A DNA stretch of 64,000 bases from Polaromonas sp. (GTDB lineage Bacteria > Pseudomonadota > Gammaproteobacteria > Burkholderiales > Burkholderiaceae), in contig PNMH01000009.1 in assembly GCA_013823505.1 (NCBI GenBank), positions 13,427 through 77,426 on the forward strand, in the 5' to 3' direction. A program made the position numbers and the translations under genes. This document shows positions 8,782 through 19,780 of the stretch, piece after piece. A model generated the notes under the pieces. That model worked only from the letters and a program-made list of their open reading frames with translations. It was not told where the DNA came from and did not search any database. Position 1 is the stretch's first letter. Every line of letters begins with the position of its first letter.

Positions 8782-9656
8782 GTTTTGGCAGCGTGCGTGC
8801 CGGCGTAGTCCCGAGCGAACTGGTAGGCAACGCGCCCGCTGCGTGAACCACGCTCCAGCGCCCACACCAGCGCCTGAGGACGCGCGGCTTCGATGTCGCT
8901 GGCGGGCACGCCGAACGATGAGAGCCACTGCGCGACGATGGTGAGGTACTCGTCCTGGCTGAACGGGTAGAAACTCACCCACAAGCCGAAGCGCTCCGAC
9001 AGCGAGATCTTCTCCTCCACCACCTCGCCCGGATGCACCTCGCCTTCGGCGGTGTGGGTGTAAGTGAGGTTTTCCTTCATGTACTCGGGCAGCAGGTGGC
9101 GCCGGTTGCTCGTGGCGTAAATGAGCACGTTGGGACTGGCTGCAGACACCGAACCATCGAGAATCGATTTGAGTGCCTTGTAACCGGGTTCACCGTCTTC
9201 GAAGCTGAGGTCGTCGCAGAAGACGATGAAGCGCTCGGGCCGTTCGGACACCACATCGACGATGTCCGGCAGATCCACGAGATCCGCCTTGTCGACCTCG
9301 ATCAGGCGCAGGCCCTGCGGCGCGTACTCGTTGAGGCAGGCACGGATCAACGACGACTTGCCGGTGCCGCGCGCGCCGGTGAGCAACACGTTGTTCGCCG
9401 GCAGACCTTGTACGAATTGCAGCGTGTTGCGCTGGATCTTTTCTTTCTGGCCGTCGATCTCCTGCAGATCGCTCAGTCGCATGGCGCCCACATGTCGCAC
9501 CGGCTCCAGCGCCCCGTGGCCGCCGGAGCGCTTGCGGTAACGCCAGGCCACCGCAGCGGCCCAGTCGGGTGCCTGCATCGGTTGGGGCAGCACCGATTCG
9601 ATGCGTGCCATCAACTGCTCGGCCCGCGCTAGCAAGCGCTCGAAGTGTTCGTTCAT
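8778..9656 (-). CDS. DUF815 family P-loop ATPase
   Basis: A 292-residue AAA-type ATPase of the widespread but poorly characterised DUF815 family. It carries Walker A GARGTGKS (94-101), Walker B FIVFCDDLSFE (about 143-153) and a sensor-like NVLIYATSNRRHL strand. The N-terminal 50 residues are helical. It lies 10 bases after argJ and is coupled to the Nudix gene, so both may be read from the argJ side. Its biochemical role is unknown to me; the neighbours do not settle it. Confidence 0.85.
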   Translation of the reverse strand: MNEHFERLLARAEQLMARIESVLPQPMQAPDWAAAVAWRYRKRSGGHGALEPVRHVGAMRLSDLQEIDGQKEKIQRNTLQFVQGLPANNVLLTGARGTGKSSLIRACLNEYAPQGLRLIEVDKADLVDLPDIVDVVSERPERFIVFCDDLSFEDGEPGYKALKSILDGSVSAASPNVLIYATSNRRHLLPEYMKENLTYTHTAEGEVHPGEVVEEKISLSERFGLWVSFYPFSQDEYLTIVAQWLSSFGVPASDIEAARPQALVWALERGSRSGRVAYQFARDYAGTHAAKT

Positions 9657-9666
9657 GGCGCGTTGT

Positions 9667-10914
9667 TCAAGAACGGTATTCGGCGTTGATGGTCACGTAG
9701 TCGTGGCTGAAATCGCAGGTCCACACCGTCTCGGTGGCGTTGCCACGACCCAATCCGATGCGAACGAGGATCTCGGCCTGCTTCATCACCCGCTGACCGT
9801 CTTCCTCTCGGTAGTTCGGGTGGCGGCCACCCTGGGTGACCACGTGCACATCGCCCAGGTGCAGTTCAATGCCGCTCACGTCCAGATCGGGGATACCGGC
9901 ATAGCCCACCGCGGCGAGGATGCGGCCAAGGTTGGGATCGCTGGCGAAGAAGGCGGTCTTGACGAGAGGCGAATGCGCTACGGCATAGGCCGCCAGCAAA
10001 CATTCAGCGGCCGTCCGACCGCCTTCGACCTGGATGGTGATGAACTTGGTGGCGCCTTCACCGTCGCGCACGATGGCGTGAGCGAGGAAGCGCGCCACTT
10101 GTGTCAAACCGTCCAACAGGGCCAAGCCCGCCGGGCTGTTCAGGTCCGTGATGGGAGCGTGCCCCGCTTGACCGGTGGCCACCACCGCAAACGAATCGTT
10201 GGTGCTCGTGTCGCCGTCCACCGTGACACGGTTGAACGACGCGTCGGCCAGGCGACGTGCCAGCTCGTCCATGAGCGCTGGTGCCACGGCAGCGTCGGTG
10301 GCCAGGAAGCCCAGCATGGTCGCCATGTTGGGGCGAATCATGCCGGCGCCCTTGGCGATGCCCGTGACGTGCACCGCATGGCCCTCGATCGCCATGCGCA
10401 GGCTGCGAGCCTTGGGCAGGGTGTCGGTGGTCATGATGCCCTGGGCCGCCAAGAGCCACTGCGCACCGCTGTCGGTCTGCGGCTGTGCAGCATTGGTGAG
10501 TGCAGCCGGCAAACCGGCGAGCAGGCGGTCCAGCGGCAGCGGCTCCATGATCACGCCGGTGGAGAAAGGCAGCACCTGCTCATGGCGCAAGTCCAGCGCC
10601 AGGGCCAACGCGGTGCAGGTCTGGCGCGCATTCGCGAGACCGGGCTCGCCCGTGCCGGCGTTGGCATTGCCGGTGTTAATCACCAGCGCACGCACGCCCT
10701 GCCCTGCCGTCAGGTGCTCACGACACACTTGCACCGGGGCTGCGGCGTAACGGTTCTGGGTGAACACCGCCCCCACCGCACAACCCTCATCCAGCAAGAA
10801 CACCGTGAGGTCCTTGCGGTTCGCCTTGCGGATGCCGGCCTCCGCCACCCCGATGCGCACACCCGCGATGGGGAACAGGTCAGCAGCCGAGGGCGTGTCG
10901 AGTTGGACGGGCAT
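9667..10914 (-). CDS. argJ: Bifunctional ornithine acetyltransferase / N-acetylglutamate synthase
   Basis: Transfers acetyl from N-acetylornithine to glutamate, closing the cyclic arginine pathway, and can make N-acetylglutamate from acetyl-CoA. The 415 residues include the [15 protein letters not shown] motif, where the precursor cleaves itself between A198 and T199 to give alpha and beta chains with Thr199 as nucleophile. Length is normal. It lies between secA and DUF815 on the same strand, 65 bases after secA. No other arginine gene is nearby. Confidence 0.96.
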   Translation of the reverse strand: MPVQLDTPSAADLFPIAGVRIGVAEAGIRKANRKDLTVFLLDEGCAVGAVFTQNRYAAAPVQVCREHLTAGQGVRALVINTGNANAGTGEPGLANARQTCTALALALDLRHEQVLPFSTGVIMEPLPLDRLLAGLPAALTNAAQPQTDSGAQWLLAAQGIMTTDTLPKARSLRMAIEGHAVHVTGIAKGAGMIRPNMATMLGFLATDAAVAPALMDELARRLADASFNRVTVDGDTSTNDSFAVVATGQAGHAPITDLNSPAGLALLDGLTQVARFLAHAIVRDGEGATKFITIQVEGGRTAAECLLAAYAVAHSPLVKTAFFASDPNLGRILAAVGYAGIPDLDVSGIELHLGDVHVVTQGGRHPNYREEDGQRVMKQAEILVRIGLGRGNATETVWTCDFSHDYVTINAEYRS

Positions 10915-10979
10915 GGAAACTCCGTGAATTCAGGGTAGAGCCAGACAGCGGAATGGGAAGGGCACGGGTCCCTGTGGCG

Positions 10980-13733
<2,754 letters not shown>

Positions 13734-13762
13734 ACATGCAGGCCTGCACCAGACATCCAGAA

Positions 13763-13826
13763 GGCGCCGGGCAGGCAAAAGAAAGTGGAGGGTTCTTGCG
13801 AACCTGGAGGGCGTGCGCCCGGCGCC
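13763..13826 (-). promoter_or_regulatory. Large stem-loop in the secA leader
   Basis: Perfect 10-base arms GGCGCCGGGC (13763-13772) and GCCCGGCGCC (13817-13826) enclose 44 bases. Inside is a second perfect hairpin, GGTTC-TTGC-GAACC (13791-13804), flanked by GTGGAGG and CTGGAGG. On the mRNA it lies 30-93 bases before the secA start. It has no U-run, so it is not a simple terminator. A regulatory role is inferred. Confidence 0.5.
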
Positions 13827-13870
13827 AATGATGTGCCGGCGAACGCGGGGCTTTCAAGAGCAAAGCGGCG

Positions 13871-13901
13871 ATTTTAACTGCCGTGGCAGGCCGGCGCTCA
13901 A
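13871..13901 (-). promoter_or_regulatory. Candidate promoter of secA
   Basis: Minus-strand TAAAAT (13871-13876, one mismatch to consensus) with TTGAGC (13896-13901) 19 bases upstream, a long spacer. The -35 box overlaps the stop of the M23 peptidase gene. The leader would be about 130 bases and would include the stem-loop at 13763-13826. Confidence 0.35.
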
Positions 13902-14848
13902 GGCCCGCGCGGGCCCACCGCGGCAGGTCTGGCGGCCGCGATCTTTTCGCCCGCGTCAAGGAATCGCTGAGGGTCTTGCGGGACGCCCGCCACCCACACT
14001 TCAAAGTGGAGGTGAGGGCCGGTGGAACGTCCCGTGGACCCCACGCTGGCGATTTTCTGGCCGCGTTTGACGATGTCGCCCTTCTTCACGAAGGTCTGCG
14101 AAGCGTGGGCATAGCGGGTGATCAGGTCGTTGCCATGATCAATTTCAATCATGTTGCCGTAGGCCGCGTGGTATTCCTGCACCACGACCACGCCGCCGGC
14201 GGCGGCCAGTATCGGTGTGCCCACATCAGCTGGAAAATCCAGCCCTGTGTGAAGGGCCGAATGACCCGTGATGGGGTCGATGCGAAAACCAAAGGAGGAG
14301 CCCACGCGAACTCCATTCACGGGCTTCTCGGTGGGTATGAGGGTCTGTCGGATCTTTTGGTCGAACAACCGGGATTCCACCACGGTGAGCCAGTCCACCC
14401 GGGATCCACTGGAGATTTCCACGGTATCCAGCGCCTGCATCAGTTCCTGCATGCTGATGTCGCGGCTCGCCACCAGGGAGCCACCCGACCCGGGCGCATT
14501 CTTGAATTCGGCCGGATTCAGACCAGCCAAGCCCGCTACGCGTGCACCCAGAGAATCGATCTGAATCATGCGGGCCTGCATCTCACCCAGCTTGCGCGCC
14601 ATGGCATCCAGGTTGGCGCGCATGTAGGCGTCCTTGGAGCCGGCGTCATTCGGATGCACCAGCCTCGCGACCGACGCGAAGCCAGGCCAACCCTGGCGAA
14701 CGCCTTCGAGAAAAAACCAGTGGTAGGTGGCGATGGAGGCCAACATCAAGACCACCGCCGCCAACGCCCCTGCGCCCACCAGCTTGATCCCACTGAGGTG
14801 CAATGCTCGGCTCTTGGCCAACCAAGCGTCCGTGATAATGATGTGCAC
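13898..14848 (-). CDS. M23-family (LytM) peptidase with N-terminal membrane anchor
   Basis: Envelope peptidase or amidase activator. The start is a GTG at 14848 (protein begins MHIIITDAWLAKSRALHL) with an AAGGAAAGG site 7 bases upstream; longer in-frame starts run into the divergent gene. The 316 residues have one membrane segment (about 20-46), a coiled-coil-prone region (about 70-110) and a complete LytM zinc site: H200, D204, H279 and H281 (HSALHTGLDFP and GPHLHFEVW). It is probably active on peptidoglycan cross-bridges, facing the periplasm. It precedes secA and diverges from the dciA-like gene. Confidence 0.93.
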   Translation of the reverse strand: MHIIITDAWLAKSRALHLSGIKLVGAGALAAVVLMLASIATYHWFFLEGVRQGWPGFASVARLVHPNDAGSKDAYMRANLDAMARKLGEMQARMIQIDSLGARVAGLAGLNPAEFKNAPGSGGSLVASRDISMQELMQALDTVEISSGSRVDWLTVVESRLFDQKIRQTLIPTEKPVNGVRVGSSFGFRIDPITGHSALHTGLDFPADVGTPILAAAGGVVVVQEYHAAYGNMIEIDHGNDLITRYAHASQTFVKKGDIVKRGQKIASVGSTGRSTGPHLHFEVWVAGVPQDPQRFLDAGEKIAAARPAAVGPRGP

Positions 14849-14866
14849 TCTGAAACCTTTCCTTGC

Positions 14867-14887
14867 GATGAGCAGCCAGCGCTCATC
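14867..14887. promoter_or_regulatory. Inverted repeat between the M23 peptidase and dciA-like genes
   Basis: Perfect 7-base arms GATGAGC and GCTCATC with a 7-base spacer lie in the middle of a 51-base divergent intergenic region. It could be an operator or, in the M23 mRNA, a hairpin ending just before the ribosome-binding site at 14856-14864. Confidence 0.45.
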
Positions 14888-14899
14888 CCGTCGAAACAC

Positions 14900-15217
14900 A
14901 TGGCCACCGATCCACGACCCCGAACTGTGTTCAGCCTTGAGCAGGCCGTGGGGGCCGCGCCATCGTTGGCCTTGTTGAGGGAGCGCATTCGCGAATCCCA
15001 ACATTGCATGGATCAGATAAGGCACCTGATACCTCCAGCCATGCGACAGCATGTGGTGGCCGGCCCTTTGAACGACCAGGAGTGGTGCCTTCTGGTGGGC
15101 AGCGCGGCAGCTTCTACCAAACTGAGACAGTTGCTGCCTGCGTTCCAGCGGGCGCTGATCCAGAGCGGTGCGCAGGTTAACGCAATCCGCATCAAAGTCC
15201 AAATGCCTGGACGATGA
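14900..15217 (+). CDS. DciA-like protein (DUF721 family)
   Basis: A 105-residue protein of the DUF721/DciA family, whose studied members load the replicative helicase DnaB in bacteria lacking DnaC. Visible features are the SLEQAVGAAPSLALLRERI helix at the N-terminus and the hydrophobic GPLNDQEWCLLVGSAAASTKLRQL core with a C-terminal VNAIRIKVQ strand. It is shorter than many DciA proteins, which have extra tails. It diverges from the M23 peptidase and converges on tRNA-Thr. Most of the same long reading frame upstream is a shadow of the peptidase gene. The helicase-loader role is by family only. Confidence 0.8.
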   Translation: MATDPRPRTVFSLEQAVGAAPSLALLRERIRESQHCMDQIRHLIPPAMRQHVVAGPLNDQEWCLLVGSAAASTKLRQLLPAFQRALIQSGAQVNAIRIKVQMPGR

Positions 15218-15257
15218 ACGCCGCCAGACTGGCTGCCAGTGGCTGAGCTGTGAATCT

Positions 15258-15333
<76 letters not shown>

Positions 15334-15350
15334 CCGCAAAGGCTGCGAGT

Positions 15351-15905
15351 TTACTTGACGCGTTTGAGCTGCGGCCGACCGGACGCACGCGCCGGACCAT
15401 CGGTGGGAGGTTCGGGCGGCTCGTCACCGTCGCGCAGCAGGTCTTCGTCCTGGGTGTCATTCTTCACCGAGCGCAGTGGACTGCGCAAGGCGGCTTCCGA
15501 GGCAATGTCTGCCTTCTCATCCGATGCAGGCGCGCCATCTGCAAAAGCGTCCAACTTGACTGCGGCCAACGTGGCGGGGGCGGGTGCTGGAAAGGCCATG
15601 CCTTGTCCATTCTCGCGGGCATAGATCGCAACCACGTGGCTGATAGGCACCACGATTTCGCGCGCTACGCCGCCGAATCGTGCCTTGAACTCGATGAAGT
15701 CGTTGCCCAGCCTCAGTGAACTGGTGGCGTCCACACCCACGTTGAGCACGATCTCGCCGTTCTTCACGAACTCCATCGGCACCTGCACGGACGCATCCAC
15801 CTGAACCGCGATGTAAGGGGAGAACCCGTTATCCGAACACCATTCGTGCAAAGCGCGGATGAGGTAGGGGCGGGTGGAGGGAATGTCCGTGTCGGCAGGG
15901 ATCAT
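15351..15905 (-). CDS. sspB: ClpXP adaptor SspB
   Basis: Adaptor that tethers ssrA-tagged proteins to ClpX. The 184 residues have the folded substrate-binding domain (about 8-110; STRPYLIRALHEWCSDNG and the beta-strands around NVGVDATSSLRLGNDFIEF), a flexible acidic/proline-rich linker, and a basic C-terminal tail (GRPQLKRVK) that fits the ClpX-docking motif. It follows sspA after 48 bases that contain a terminator-like hairpin, and precedes tRNA-Thr. Confidence 0.93.
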   Translation of the reverse strand: MIPADTDIPSTRPYLIRALHEWCSDNGFSPYIAVQVDASVQVPMEFVKNGEIVLNVGVDATSSLRLGNDFIEFKARFGGVAREIVVPISHVVAIYARENGQGMAFPAPAPATLAAVKLDAFADGAPASDEKADIASEAALRSPLRSVKNDTQDEDLLRDGDEPPEPPTDGPARASGRPQLKRVK

Positions 15906-15920
15906 GAAACATCACCGCAG

Positions 15921-15948
15921 CAAAAGAAGACCCGACCGAAGCCGGGTC
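15921..15948 (-). terminator. Terminator-like hairpin between sspA and sspB
   Basis: Minus-strand arms GACCCG/CGGGTC (15943-15948 and 15929-15934) with an 8-nt loop, followed by TTCTTTTG. It lies directly after sspA and just before the sspB start, so readthrough would have to be partial. Confidence 0.45.
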
Positions 15949-15953
15949 GACCT

Positions 15954-16565
15954 TCACTTGCGCATTACTTTTTCAGAGGGCGTCAGTGCCTCAATGTAGG
16001 CCGGGCGCGAGAAGATGCGCTCGGCGTACTTGAGCAAGGGCGCGGCGTTCTTGCTGAGCTCGATGCCGTAGAAATCGAGGCGCCACAACAACGGAGCAAT
16101 GGCCACATCCAGCATCGAGAAGTTGTCACCCAGCATGAACTTGTTCTTCAAGAAAACCGGGGCCAATTGCGTAAGGCGGTCGCGGATGTGGGCGCGCGCT
16201 TTTTCGAGCGCCTTTTCATTGCCCTTGGTCGCGCGCGATTCGAGCATCGACACGTGCGTGAACAACTCCTTCTCGAAGTTCAGCAGGAACAAGCGGACGC
16301 GGGCGCGATCAACCGGGTCGCCGGGCATCAGCTGGGGATGCGGAAAGCGCTCGTCGATGTACTCGTTGATGATGTTCGATTCGTACAGAATGAGATCGCG
16401 CTCGACCAGGATGGGCACCTGACCGTACGGGTTCATCACGCTGATGTCTTCGGGCTTGTTGTAGAGGTCGACATCCCGAATCTCGAAGTCCATGCCCTTT
16501 TCGAAGAGGACGAAGCGGCAGCGGTGGGAATACGGGCAAGTGGTGCCCGAGTACAAGACCATCAT
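15954..16565 (-). CDS. sspA: Stringent starvation protein A, GST-like
   Basis: Glutathione S-transferase-fold protein that binds RNA polymerase in E. coli and controls stress and virulence genes. The 203 residues begin MMVLYSGTTCPYSHRCRFVL, with a thioredoxin-like N-domain (1-80, containing GQVPILVE and ESNIINEYID) and a helical C-domain. Either of two adjacent ATGs could start it; AAGGAG lies a few bases upstream. It follows petC beyond a strong terminator and precedes sspB. Confidence 0.94.
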   Translation of the reverse strand: MMVLYSGTTCPYSHRCRFVLFEKGMDFEIRDVDLYNKPEDISVMNPYGQVPILVERDLILYESNIINEYIDERFPHPQLMPGDPVDRARVRLFLLNFEKELFTHVSMLESRATKGNEKALEKARAHIRDRLTQLAPVFLKNKFMLGDNFSMLDVAIAPLLWRLDFYGIELSKNAAPLLKYAERIFSRPAYIEALTPSEKVMRK

Positions 16566-16584
16566 GAGGGTGTCTCCTTAAAGC

Positions 16585-16632
16585 AAAAAACAGTGGTTTG
16601 CTTTCGTGTCATACGGACACAGCAAACCACTG
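16585..16632 (-). terminator. Strong intrinsic terminator after petABC
   Basis: A perfect 12-base stem, CAGTGGTTTGCT with AGCAAACCACTG (plus-strand arms 16591-16602 and 16621-16632), is followed on the minus strand by six T. The 18-nt loop holds a further GTGTC/GACAC stem. It should end bc1 transcripts before sspA. Confidence 0.9.
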
Positions 16633-16682
16633 CGGTACAGACAGGTCGGCGGTCCACACCGCCGGCCTTGTCGGATGGGGGA

Positions 16683-17438
16683 TTATTTGATGTCTTTCCA
16701 GAATGCAGCATTCAGGCGCCAGGCCACCACAGTGAAGGCGGCCAGAAACAACATCACCCACACGCCGATGCGAACCCGACTGTTTTGCGCCGGCTCGGCC
16801 ATCCATTGCAGATAGGCCACGAGATCGCCCACATTGTTGTCGTACTCGGCAGCGCTCAGGGTGCCAGGCTTGACCGTCGTCCAGCCCTTGACGCGATCCA
16901 CTTCGTGACCATGGCTCATGACCTTTTCGTACACCGGGCTTTGCTCACCCTGCAGTTCCCACAGCGGGTTGGGCATGCCGATGTTGGGGAACGCCAGGTT
17001 GTTCCAGCCGGTGGGCTTGGTCTCATCACGGTAGTAGGTCCGCAGCATGGTGTAGACGTAGTCGGCACCGGTGCCCGCCTTGCTCGAACGCGAGCGGGCG
17101 ATCAAGGTCAAGTCGGGCGGGTTCACGCCGAACCATTGTTTGGCCTGCTTCGGGTCGATGGAGGCCTTCATCGTGTCACCAATCTTGTCGGTGGTGAACG
17201 TGAGGTTCTCCGCGATCTGCTTGTCGTTCAGGCCAATATCGCGCAAGCGGTTGTAGCGCATGAAGGCGGCGGAGTGGCAGCTGAGGCAGTAGTTCACAAA
17301 CAGCTTGGCGCCGTTTTGCAGGGCGGCCATGTCATTGGTGCGTTGCGGTGCCTTGTCCAGCGGAATACTGCCGCCGGCCGCCACGGCAGCGCCTGACATA
17401 CCCAATGCCAGCGCGAAGCCCAAGAGGATTTTTTTCAT
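16683..17438 (-). CDS. petC: Ubiquinol-cytochrome c reductase, cytochrome c1 subunit
   Basis: Heme subunit of complex III that passes electrons from the Rieske protein to cytochrome c. It has a signal peptide (MKKILLGFALALGMSGAAVA, cleavage near 21), the heme c motif CLSCH (51-55) and a C-terminal membrane anchor (about 222-245). The start at 17438 removes an unlikely upstream extension. It is the last gene of petABC; at 251 residues it is of normal proteobacterial size. Maturation would need the Ccs system, one part of which is at the right edge of the window. Confidence 0.97.
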   Translation of the reverse strand: MKKILLGFALALGMSGAAVAAGGSIPLDKAPQRTNDMAALQNGAKLFVNYCLSCHSAAFMRYNRLRDIGLNDKQIAENLTFTTDKIGDTMKASIDPKQAKQWFGVNPPDLTLIARSRSSKAGTGADYVYTMLRTYYRDETKPTGWNNLAFPNIGMPNPLWELQGEQSPVYEKVMSHGHEVDRVKGWTTVKPGTLSAAEYDNNVGDLVAYLQWMAEPAQNSRVRIGVWVMLFLAAFTVVAWRLNAAFWKDIK

Positions 17439-17470
17439 TTGCTTGACTCTCTGAATTGGCTCTTCGGGGT

Positions 17471-18871
17471 TCAGTGGGGCTGGAAGGTGACGCGGTCGGG
17501 CACTGGCTTGAACTCGCCCAGACGGCTCCACCAAGGCATCAGCAGGAAGAAGCCGAAGTAGAACAAGGTACCGACCTGTGACACGCGCTCGCCAATGGGC
17601 GACGGCGGCAACACACCCAGGTAACCCAGGATTAGGAAGTTGATCACGAACACGCCGTAGAGATACTTATTCCACGTTGGGCGGTAGCGAATCGACTTCA
17701 CCGGGCTGTGATCCAGCCAAGGCAGGAAGAACAGGATGATGACTGCACCACCCATGGCAACCACGCCCCAGAACTTGGCGTCGATGGCCAGCATCAGCGC
17801 CACCAGCACCACGGCACCGATCACGATGGCGCCCTTGATGGCACCGGATACCTTGGCCTTGAGTGCGCCAAGCACCGCAGCGATGACGACGATGGCCACC
17901 AGCGCGAACATCATTTCACTGGTGATGGCACGCAGCATTGAATAGAACGGCGTGAAATACCAAACCGGTGCAATGTGCAGTGGCGTGACCAGCGGGTCGG
18001 CGGGGATGAAGTTGTTGTATTCAAGGAAATATCCGCCGAACTCGGGCGCGAAGAAGATGATCGCCGAGAACAGCATCAAGAACACCGACACGCCGAGCAC
18101 ATCGTGCACGGTGTAGTAGGGGTGGAAAGGTATACCGTCCAGGGGAATGCCCTTTGCGTCCTTCTTGGCCTTGATCTCCACGCCGTCAGGGTTGTTGGAA
18201 CCCACTTCGTGCAGCGCAATGATGTGAGCCACGACCAGCCCCAGCAGCACCAGCGGCACAGCGATGACGTGGAAACTGAAGAACCGGTTCAGCGTGGCGT
18301 CACCCACCACGAAGTCGCCGCGAATCAGCAGCGCGAGGTCGGGGCCGACAAAAGGAATGGCGGCAAACAGGTTCACGATCACCTGCGCGCCCCAATAGGA
18401 CATTTGGCCCCAAGGCAGCAAGTAACCCATGAATGCCTCGGCCATCAGACACAGGAAGATGGCACAACCAAACACCCAGACCAGCTCGCGCGGTTTGCGG
18501 TAGCTGCCGTAGATCAGGCCGCGAAACATGTGCATGTAGACCACCACGAAAAACGCCGAAGCGCCGGTGGAGTGCATGTAGCGAATCAACCAGCCCCAGG
18601 GCACATCGCGCATGATGTACTCAACCGAAGCGAACGCCAACGCGGCGTCCGGCTTGTAGTGCATCACCAGGAAGATGCCAGTGACGATCTGGATCACGAG
18701 CACCAGCAGTGCGAGTGAGCCGAAGAAGTACCAGAAGTTGAAGTTCTTCGGCGCGTAGTACTCGGCCAGGTGCTCGTTGTAGAGCTTGGAGAGCGGGAAC
18801 CGGTTGTCGACCCAGTTCAGCGCCTTTTCGGCGATGGGGGCGTTCGGGGAAACTTCTTTGAATTCAGCCAT
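17471..18871 (-). CDS. petB: Ubiquinol-cytochrome c reductase, cytochrome b subunit
   Basis: Membrane core of the bc1 complex with two b hemes and both quinone sites. The 466 residues start MAEFKEVSPNAPIAEKAL and include the heme-ligand helices (around WLIRYMHSTGASAFF and SFHVIAVPLVLLGLVVAHI), a PEF motif in place of PEWY (FFAPEFGGYF; PEWY is the textbook form, so the exact alignment needs checking), and eight or more membrane helices. It is a full-length b, not split as in plastids. It overlaps neither neighbour; petA is 49 bases upstream. Confidence 0.96.
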   Translation of the reverse strand: MAEFKEVSPNAPIAEKALNWVDNRFPLSKLYNEHLAEYYAPKNFNFWYFFGSLALLVLVIQIVTGIFLVMHYKPDAALAFASVEYIMRDVPWGWLIRYMHSTGASAFFVVVYMHMFRGLIYGSYRKPRELVWVFGCAIFLCLMAEAFMGYLLPWGQMSYWGAQVIVNLFAAIPFVGPDLALLIRGDFVVGDATLNRFFSFHVIAVPLVLLGLVVAHIIALHEVGSNNPDGVEIKAKKDAKGIPLDGIPFHPYYTVHDVLGVSVFLMLFSAIIFFAPEFGGYFLEYNNFIPADPLVTPLHIAPVWYFTPFYSMLRAITSEMMFALVAIVVIAAVLGALKAKVSGAIKGAIVIGAVVLVALMLAIDAKFWGVVAMGGAVIILFFLPWLDHSPVKSIRYRPTWNKYLYGVFVINFLILGYLGVLPPSPIGERVSQVGTLFYFGFFLLMPWWSRLGEFKPVPDRVTFQPH

Positions 18872-18920
18872 GGGTTGCCTCTGTGTGGCGTTGTCTGATG
18901 TCGCTGGAAACCGCTGAGGC

Positions 18921-19529
18921 TCAGGCCTTCTTCTCTTCACCGACCAGCAGCGTGGTGTCGGAGAGGTAGTAATGCGGCGGCACTTCCAGGTTGTCGGGCG
19001 CCGGCTTGTTCTTGAACACGCGGCCTGCGAGGTCGAAGGTGGAGCCGTGGCAGGCGCACAGGAAACCGCCCTGCCAGTCATCGGGCAACGAGGGCTGCGG
19101 GCCAGGTGTGAGCCTGTCGCCAGGCGAGCAGCCCAGGTGCGTGCAGATGCCCACGGTCACCAGGATCTCGGGTTTGATCGAGCGGTGGTGGTTCTTGGCG
19201 TACTCGGGCGTGGGCACCGCATTGCGGGCGGATTCGGGGTCGGCCAATTGACCACCGATTTTTTCGAGCTCAGCCAATTGCTCGGGGGTGCGGCGCATGA
19301 TCCACACGGGTTTGCCACGCCACTCCACCACGATTTTCTCCCCGGGGAGGATGCCCGAGACGTCCACTTCGACAGCGGCACCGGCGGCCTTGGCGCGCTC
19401 GGAGGGCTGGAATGTGCTCACAAAAGGCACAGCGACTGCGGCTGCACCCACGCCACCCATGGCGCAGGAGGTGATCAGCCAAGTACGGCGGCTGCTGTTG
19501 GCAGGCGCTTGGGCGGTAGCTTCACTCAT
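18921..19529 (-). CDS. petA: Ubiquinol-cytochrome c reductase, Rieske iron-sulfur subunit
   Basis: Carries the [2Fe-2S] cluster that oxidises ubiquinol. Ligands are C129 and H131 in CTHLGC and C158 and H161 in CACHGS, with C134 and C160 as the disulfide pair. The N-terminus has a Tat-type signal anchor (SSRRTWLIT, then a hydrophobic helix to about 40), which fits the tatABC genes nearby. It is the first gene of petABC and diverges from mscL. Confidence 0.97.
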   Translation of the reverse strand: MSEATAQAPANSSRRTWLITSCAMGGVGAAAVAVPFVSTFQPSERAKAAGAAVEVDVSGILPGEKIVVEWRGKPVWIMRRTPEQLAELEKIGGQLADPESARNAVPTPEYAKNHHRSIKPEILVTVGICTHLGCSPGDRLTPGPQPSLPDDWQGGFLCACHGSTFDLAGRVFKNKPAPDNLEVPPHYYLSDTTLLVGEEKKA

Positions 19530-19578
19530 GGAACTCTTTCAGTGAGACTTCGGAACAGTACATCAGGGACAACCCGGC

Positions 19579-19584
19579 ATTGTA
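19579..19584 (-). promoter_or_regulatory. Candidate -10 box of petABC
   Basis: TACAAT on the minus strand, one mismatch from consensus, 50 bases before the petA start. No convincing -35 box is seen at the right spacing. Confidence 0.3.
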
Positions 19585-19717
19585 CTGGAGCACACTGCGG
19601 CCACTCTGGCTTGCCGGGGTGCCTGACTGGGCTATTAGGGCTTGGTCTGCGAGCTGTAGGGTCTCTTTCAACATCTGGGTGTCGCACTGGCGGCAGCCCT
19701 TGTGTGAGAATCGATTT

Positions 19718-19747
19718 CGCCCACCCCAACAGACGGGGCGATGGGCG
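19718..19747 (+). promoter_or_regulatory. Hairpin in the mscL upstream region
   Basis: CGCCCA (19718-19723) pairs with TGGGCG (19742-19747), and CCCC (19724-19727) with GGGG (19735-19738), with a 3-base bulge and a 7-base loop. It ends 33 bases before the mscL ATG. Role unknown. Confidence 0.35.
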
Positions 19748-19780
19748 CAAACAACAACCATCCAGCCGAGGGGAAACAAC

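Noticed and set aside
13883..14899. Upstream part of the long plus-strand frame that contains the dciA-like gene
   Set aside because: Only the last 105 codons (from 14900) show a family; the rest is antisense to the M23 peptidase.
15846..17396. 516-codon plus-strand open frame opposite sspA and petC
   Set aside because: Antisense artefact running across a strong terminator hairpin.
17942..18100. PEF instead of PEWY in cytochrome b considered as an active-site change
   Set aside because: I cannot be sure the APEF segment is the PEWY position without an alignment, so I do not claim an altered quinol site.
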